Assembly: GCA_028290595.1 (NCBI GenBank)
Contig: JAQGJO010000216.1
Span: forward strand, 1-8,448
Source: Hyphomicrobiales bacterium
GTDB taxonomy: Bacteria; Pseudomonadota; Alphaproteobacteria; Rhizobiales; Beijerinckiaceae
Reading direction: 5' to 3'
Length of the DNA: 8,448 nt
Within the stretch, counting starts at the first letter, position 1. Every line of letters starts with the position of its first letter. Shown here piece by piece: positions 5,719-8,448 of the stretch. Made by a program: the position numbers and the translations under genes. The notes under the pieces are model-generated. The model did not search any database. It was given only the letters and a program-made list of their open reading frames with translations, and was not told where the DNA came from.

Positions 5719-5849
5719 CGGTGCTTTCTTTTGGGGGCTTGCAGTCCGATACCTGCTTCCTGGCGTGGATTCTGGCCTTTCGGCTTGATTCCCCTGGAGG
5801 TCTCGGTCAGGTTGCGGCCAACCGGAGTGCGTTCCCGGCGGAGAGATCA

Positions 5850-6407
5850 ATGCGGACCAGAGCGATAGCCATATTTGCGAGCTTCGCGCTGGCCGGATGT
5901 CAGTCCATGTCGGCGCCGACGGAGAGGCTCGCGTTCGACGCCACTGCCGCGAGCTATATTCACGCCAAAGGCAGCCAGCGCATCGAGGGCCAGGCCTATG
6001 TGGTGACGCGGGACGGCAGTCCGCGGCCGGCAGCCAAGGGAACCGTGCGTCTGGTGCCGGCGACGGCCTATGCAAGGGCGCGTTTCGAGGCGCTCTACCA
6101 GGGCAAGACATTCATTCGCGCGGCGATGATGCCGATGGTGAATGCCGATCCGCATTATGCCGCCTATACGCGCACGGCGAAAACCGACGCGAACGGCGGT
6201 TTCAGATTTCTCAATGTGGCGCCGGGCGACTATTTCATCACCGCGCAGGAATTCTATTCGGCTCGCGGCACGTTTCTGCCGGAAGGCGGAGCCATGTATG
6301 AGCGCGTGAGCGTCGCCGCCGGCGGTCCGGCCGTCGTCGGCGTCGTTCTTGCGGGGCGTTGCTCTTCGAGCAATTCTTGGAGCAGCCCTTTGGAGAAATG
6401 TCCGTGA
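5850..6407 (+). CDS. Lipoprotein with carboxypeptidase-regulatory-like domain
   Basis: This is a 185-residue predicted lipoprotein of unknown function. The signal sequence MRTRAIAIFASFALAGC ends in a lipobox (LAGC) with lipidated cysteine C17, so the protein should be anchored facing the periplasm. The mature part contains RIEGQAYVVTRDGSP, and from residue 112 TDANGGFRFLNVAPGDYFI. That is the hallmark of carboxypeptidase-regulatory-like or transthyretin-type beta-sandwich domains, which usually mediate binding rather than catalysis. A second cysteine pair lies in the short Ser-rich tail (GRCSSSNSW to the last residues EKCP). The start is ATG 5850 with GGAGAGA six bases upstream of the codon. 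The stop overlaps the next gene's GTG start (GTGA, 6404-6407), so the two are probably translationally coupled, although their functions seem unrelated. The tail is coded over the region that supplies the mutT ribosome site. Confidence 0.82.
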   Translation: MRTRAIAIFASFALAGCQSMSAPTERLAFDATAASYIHAKGSQRIEGQAYVVTRDGSPRPAAKGTVRLVPATAYARARFEALYQGKTFIRAAMMPMVNADPHYAAYTRTAKTDANGGFRFLNVAPGDYFITAQEFYSARGTFLPEGGAMYERVSVAAGGPAVVGVVLAGRCSSSNSWSSPLEKCP

Positions 6408-6805
6408 AAATTCTGCTTGTCGTCGCCGTCGCCCTTATCGATGCGGACGATCGCATTCTGATTGCGCAGAGGCCCGAGGGCAAGCAGTTGGCCGGGCTGT
6501 GGGAATTTCCCGGCGGCAAGGTGGATGCGGGAGAGCGGCCGGAAGCGGCGCTGATCCGCGAATTGCACGAGGAGCTCGATATTGCGGTCAAGGAAGATTG
6601 CCTTGCGCCGCTGACCTTCGCCAGCCACGGCTATGAGGCGTTTCATCTTCTCATGCCGCTGTATGTGTGCCGGCGCTGGGAAGGATTGGTGCGGCCGCGC
6701 GAAGGCCAGGCAGTGAAATGGGTACGCGCCACGGATCTGCGCACTTATCCGATGCCGCCCGCCGATGCGCCGCTGATACCGCCGCTGATCGATCTCTTGG
6801 GTTAG
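6404..6805 (+). CDS. mutT: Nudix hydrolase, MutT-type 8-oxo-dGTP diphosphatase
   Basis: This 133-residue cytoplasmic enzyme is expected to hydrolyse 8-oxo-dGTP to the monophosphate and so prevent A:T to C:G mutations. The Nudix box is GKVDAGERPEAALIRELHEE followed by LDI (residues 38-60). The glutamates E53, E56 and E57 of REL-HEE are all present. The usual glycine after EEx is D59 here. The preceding LAGLWEFPGG and the later FHLLMPLYVCRRWEG and PMPPADAPLIPPL are typical of alphaproteobacterial MutT. GTG 6404 is preferred because GGAG (6392-6395) is eight bases away and it forms a GTGA overlap with the lipoprotein stop. ATG 6398, two codons upstream, has only two bases between GGAG and the start. 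An in-frame TTG at 6359 is unlikely. It is the distal gene of a two-gene unit and ends directly against the DUF1761 stop codon. Confidence 0.88.
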   Translation: MKILLVVAVALIDADDRILIAQRPEGKQLAGLWEFPGGKVDAGERPEAALIRELHEELDIAVKEDCLAPLTFASHGYEAFHLLMPLYVCRRWEGLVRPREGQAVKWVRATDLRTYPMPPADAPLIPPLIDLLG

Positions 6806-7231
6806 TCAGGCTCCCGCTGACGACAGCAGGCCGAGAACTGCGCCTTCGATCATGAGCGCGCCGAGCCAATGGCCGCCATCGATCAAGGTGAGTTGCTGCT
6901 TTGCGCCTTGATAGGCGTGGTTGGCGACCAGAGTTGTGATAACGAAGCCGAGCCACATCAACGCGCCGGTAGCGGCGCCGCGCTTGATGCCGCCGCCGTT
7001 GGTTCCCCCGCTCATCATCCAGCCAAGCACGGCCGCCATGACGATCAAGGCGATGAACAAGATAATTGCCGGCACGATCGGCGGCTTGAACTTGCCATCG
7101 GCAGTAATCATGTCGGCCATGGATCGTCCCTGAGCAGCGAGCCAGTTCTTACTCAGCGCGCTGTACCAGATGCTGCCGAAAATGAATGCCGATACGGCCG
7201 CGGCAAGCACGGCCACGATATTCACTTGCAT
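6806..7231 (-). CDS. DUF1761 family four-helix membrane protein
   Basis: This is a 141-residue inner-membrane protein of unknown function. Four hydrophobic segments are visible, at about residues 3-22, 52-70, 83-103 and 119-139. The N-terminal pattern FGSIWYSALSKNWLAAQGRS, the Gly-rich connector MMSGGTNGGGIKRGAATGAL and the HAYQGAKQQLTLIDGGHWL segment fit the DUF1761 family. The start is ATG 7231-7229 with a G-rich ribosome site (GAGGGGGGG) a few bases upstream. It follows the EVE gene by 23 bases on the same strand and may be cotranscribed with it. Its TGA (6808-6806) abuts the mutT stop with no spacer, so the two convergent transcripts must overlap. Family members are annotated only as hypothetical, and no function is suggested here. 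Confidence 0.82.
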   Translation of the reverse strand: MQVNIVAVLAAAVSAFIFGSIWYSALSKNWLAAQGRSMADMITADGKFKPPIVPAIILFIALIVMAAVLGWMMSGGTNGGGIKRGAATGALMWLGFVITTLVANHAYQGAKQQLTLIDGGHWLGALMIEGAVLGLLSSAGA

Positions 7232-7254
7232 GGTTCCCCCCTCGACCTAACGCG

Positions 7255-7668
7255 CTAGATACCACCCATCTTGCAGACCAGTTTCCATTCGGCGTCGGTC
7301 ACCGGCTGTACAGAGAGCCGGAACGAAGTGACGAGCGACATTTTCGCCAAAGCTGGCGTCGCTTTCGCCTCTTCAAGCGTCACAGGTTTCTTCAGCGGCT
7401 TGACGGCCTTGAAATCGACCATACCGAACTTGCCGCTGGCGTCGGTCGGGTCGGGATAAAACTGCTTGATCACCTCGACGATGCCGACGATCTCCTTGCC
7501 GTCGTTGGAATGATAGAAGAACACCTGCTCGCCGAGCTTCATCGCCATCAGATGCAGCTTCGCGGTGTGATTGCGGACGCCGTTCCAGGTCGTGCCTTTG
7601 GCGCCCGCCGCGACCTGCTGGTCCCACGACCAGGAAGAGGGTTCGCTTTTCACCAGCCAATGCGTCAT
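7255..7668 (-). CDS. EVE domain-containing protein (THYN1-like)
   Basis: This 137-residue single-domain cytoplasmic protein belongs to the EVE family (formerly DUF55), related to the PUA fold and to human THYN1. The family is thought to bind modified bases in DNA or RNA, and the ligand of this bacterial branch is unknown. Diagnostic parts are HWLVKSEPSSWSWD (residues 3-16), WNGVRNHTAK (28-37), MKLGEQVFFYHSN (43-55), then GIVEV and the C-terminal MSLVTSFRLSVQPVTDAEW. The start is ATG 7668-7666 with AGGA about six bases upstream. It lies 118 bases downstream of gpsA and 23 bases upstream of DUF1761, all on the minus strand. In several rhizobia a YciI-like gene sits between gpsA and the EVE gene. 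The 118-base gap here has no such ORF, nor a clear promoter. Confidence 0.9.
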   Translation of the reverse strand: MTHWLVKSEPSSWSWDQQVAAGAKGTTWNGVRNHTAKLHLMAMKLGEQVFFYHSNDGKEIVGIVEVIKQFYPDPTDASGKFGMVDFKAVKPLKKPVTLEEAKATPALAKMSLVTSFRLSVQPVTDAEWKLVCKMGGI

Positions 7669-7786
7669 GTCGTCCTGATCCCGAATTTCGTTAAGCTCGG
7701 CGTGAGCCTAGCGCGCTTCTGGCGATGTTGAAATAACCGTCGAGCTTTCCCCCACGGTTTCCCTCAAGCTTTCGTCGATGTCAGGC

Positions 7787-8448
7787 TCAGCCTTCGCCCC
7801 GCAGGGGCCGCGCCATCAGGGCGTCGATGGCGCCGCCGATGTCGAGCCTGCCGGCCAGCACGGCGTCGACCGCCTGGGAGATCGGCATTTCGACCTGCCG
7901 CTTGCGGGCAAGATCAAGGATGGCGCTGGCGGTAAAGGCGCCTTCGGCAAGCTTGCCACCGCCGGCCTTGGCCAGGGGCGTGCCTTCGCCGAGCGCCACG
8001 CCGAGGGCGAAATTACGCGATTGCGTGCTGCCGCAGGTGAGCACGAGATCGCCTAAGCCCGACAGGCCCATCAGGGTTTCGCTGCGCGCGCCGAAGGCGC
8101 GGCCGAAACGCGACAGCTCGGCGAAGCCGCGCGCCACCAGCGCCGCGCCGGCGCTGGCGCCGAGGCCACGGCCGGCGGCGATGCCGCAGGCGATAGCGAG
8201 CACGTTCTTGGCGGCTCCGCCGATCTCGACGCCGCGCAGATCGTCGGTGTGGTAGAGGCGGAACGACGGTGTCGCCAGCGCCGCGCCGATTTGTTCGGCC
8301 AAAGCCGCATCGCTGGCTGCGATGGTGACCGCCGTGGGCAGCCCCTTGGCGACATCATGGGCGAAGCTCGGTCCCGACAGAACCGCAGGTCGGCGTCCCG
8401 GCATCGTCTGGGCGATGACTTCGCTGACGAAGAGATCGGTGCCCTGTT
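7787..8448 (-). CDS. gpsA: Glycerol-3-phosphate dehydrogenase [NAD(P)+], C-terminal part
   Basis: About 219 residues of GpsA are visible; the frame is open at the window edge, and the N-terminal Rossmann GxGxxG is missing. The enzyme makes sn-glycerol-3-phosphate from dihydroxyacetone phosphate for phospholipid synthesis. Visible family motifs in order are [18 protein letters not shown], then [20 protein letters not shown] with the catalytic lysine at 8207-8209, then [19 protein letters not shown] and the C-terminal [12 protein letters not shown]. These match E. coli GpsA throughout ([39 protein letters not shown]). An internal ATG at 8404 is not the start, because homologous sequence ([12 protein letters not shown]) continues upstream of it to the edge. 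It is probably the first visible gene of a minus-strand unit with the EVE and DUF1761 genes. Confidence 0.95.
   Translation of the reverse strand, partial: QGTDLFVSEVIAQTMPGRRPAVLSGPSFAHDVAKGLPTAVTIAASDAALAEQIGAALATPSFRLYHTDDLRGVEIGGAAKNVLAIACGIAAGRGLGASAGAALVARGFAELSRFGRAFGARSETLMGLSGLGDLVLTCGSTQSRNFALGVALGEGTPLAKAGGGKLAEGAFTASAILDLARKRQVEMPISQAVDAVLAGRLDIGGAIDALMARPLRGEG

Larger units (their letters stand above)
5534..5849. other. 316-base divergent intergenic region
   Basis: This is the spacer between the dehydrogenase (-) and lipoprotein (+) genes. The left 180 bases hold the dehydrogenase leader with its mini-ORF, hairpins and TTGACA. In the right part (5720-5839) no convincing plus-strand promoter, repeat or conserved ORF was found. 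The lipoprotein frame stays open upstream to a TTG at 5712, but that stretch has no protein-like pattern and would bury the signal peptide. Confidence 0.6.

Noticed and set aside
5712..5849. TTG-started extension of the lipoprotein
   Set aside because: It would bury the lipobox signal peptide; ATG 5850 has GGAGAGA at proper spacing.
6359..6403. Longer mutT starts at TTG 6359 or ATG 6398
   Set aside because: TTG adds unconserved residues. ATG 6398 has only two bases after GGAG, while GTG 6404 has eight and gives a GTGA overlap. ATG 6398 remains possible.
7186..7731. 181-codon plus-strand frame opposite the EVE gene
   Set aside because: It is antisense to a well-supported EVE gene and has no domain signal.
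7669..7786. A small gene or promoter between gpsA and the EVE gene
   Set aside because: No ORF with a ribosome site or recognisable residues was found, and no convincing -35/-10 pair; only a short AGCTTTC repeat is present.
1..8448. CRISPR array, tRNA, insertion sequence or phage genes
   Set aside because: No regularly spaced repeats, cloverleaf-like segments, transposase motifs or terminal inverted repeats were seen.

Overview
The window looks like a chromosomal housekeeping segment of a GC-rich alphaproteobacterium, most likely Hyphomicrobiales (Rhizobiales). The evidence is two Omp25/Omp31-type beta-barrel porin-like proteins with the shared GWYLRGD start, exact CtrA-type boxes (TTAA-N7-TTAA) upstream of both, DUF1761 and EVE-domain genes next to gpsA, and the codon usage. 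No tRNA, rRNA, CRISPR array, insertion sequence or phage gene was seen.

Layout. On the minus strand at the left edge is the N-terminal part of an AMP-dependent acyl-CoA ligase (1-551), preceded by a glutaredoxin-type arsenate reductase, arsC (622-972). Divergent from these is glmM (1162-2526, +), phosphoglucosamine mutase for UDP-GlcNAc synthesis. Two outer-membrane beta-barrel paralogues follow in tandem (2699-3625 and 3831-4745, +). They are separated by a strong intrinsic terminator (3664-3690), and each has its own upstream region with an exact CtrA-type box. Convergent with the second is a short arogenate/prephenate dehydrogenase (4754-5533, -). Its roughly 180-base leader is the most interesting part of the window: a TTGACA promoter element, a possible leaderless 16-codon peptide with tandem Tyr codons, and several mutually exclusive hairpins ending in one that holds the Shine-Dalgarno. 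Divergent from it is a lipoprotein with a carboxypeptidase-regulatory-like fold (5850-6407, +), overlapping a mutT-type Nudix hydrolase by GTGA (6404-6805, +). The right end is a minus-strand run: gpsA (partial, 7787-8448), an EVE-domain protein (7255-7668) and a DUF1761 membrane protein (6806-7231), whose stop abuts the mutT stop with no spacer.

How the genes relate. Most are independent housekeeping units: cell-wall precursor (glmM), envelope proteins (two OMPs, the lipoprotein, DUF1761), phospholipid backbone (gpsA), tyrosine synthesis, nucleotide-pool cleaning (mutT) and arsenate detoxification. The two regulatory hypotheses worth testing are tyrosine-responsive attenuation of the dehydrogenase gene and cell-cycle (CtrA) control of the OMP pair. 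Both rest on sequence patterns only.
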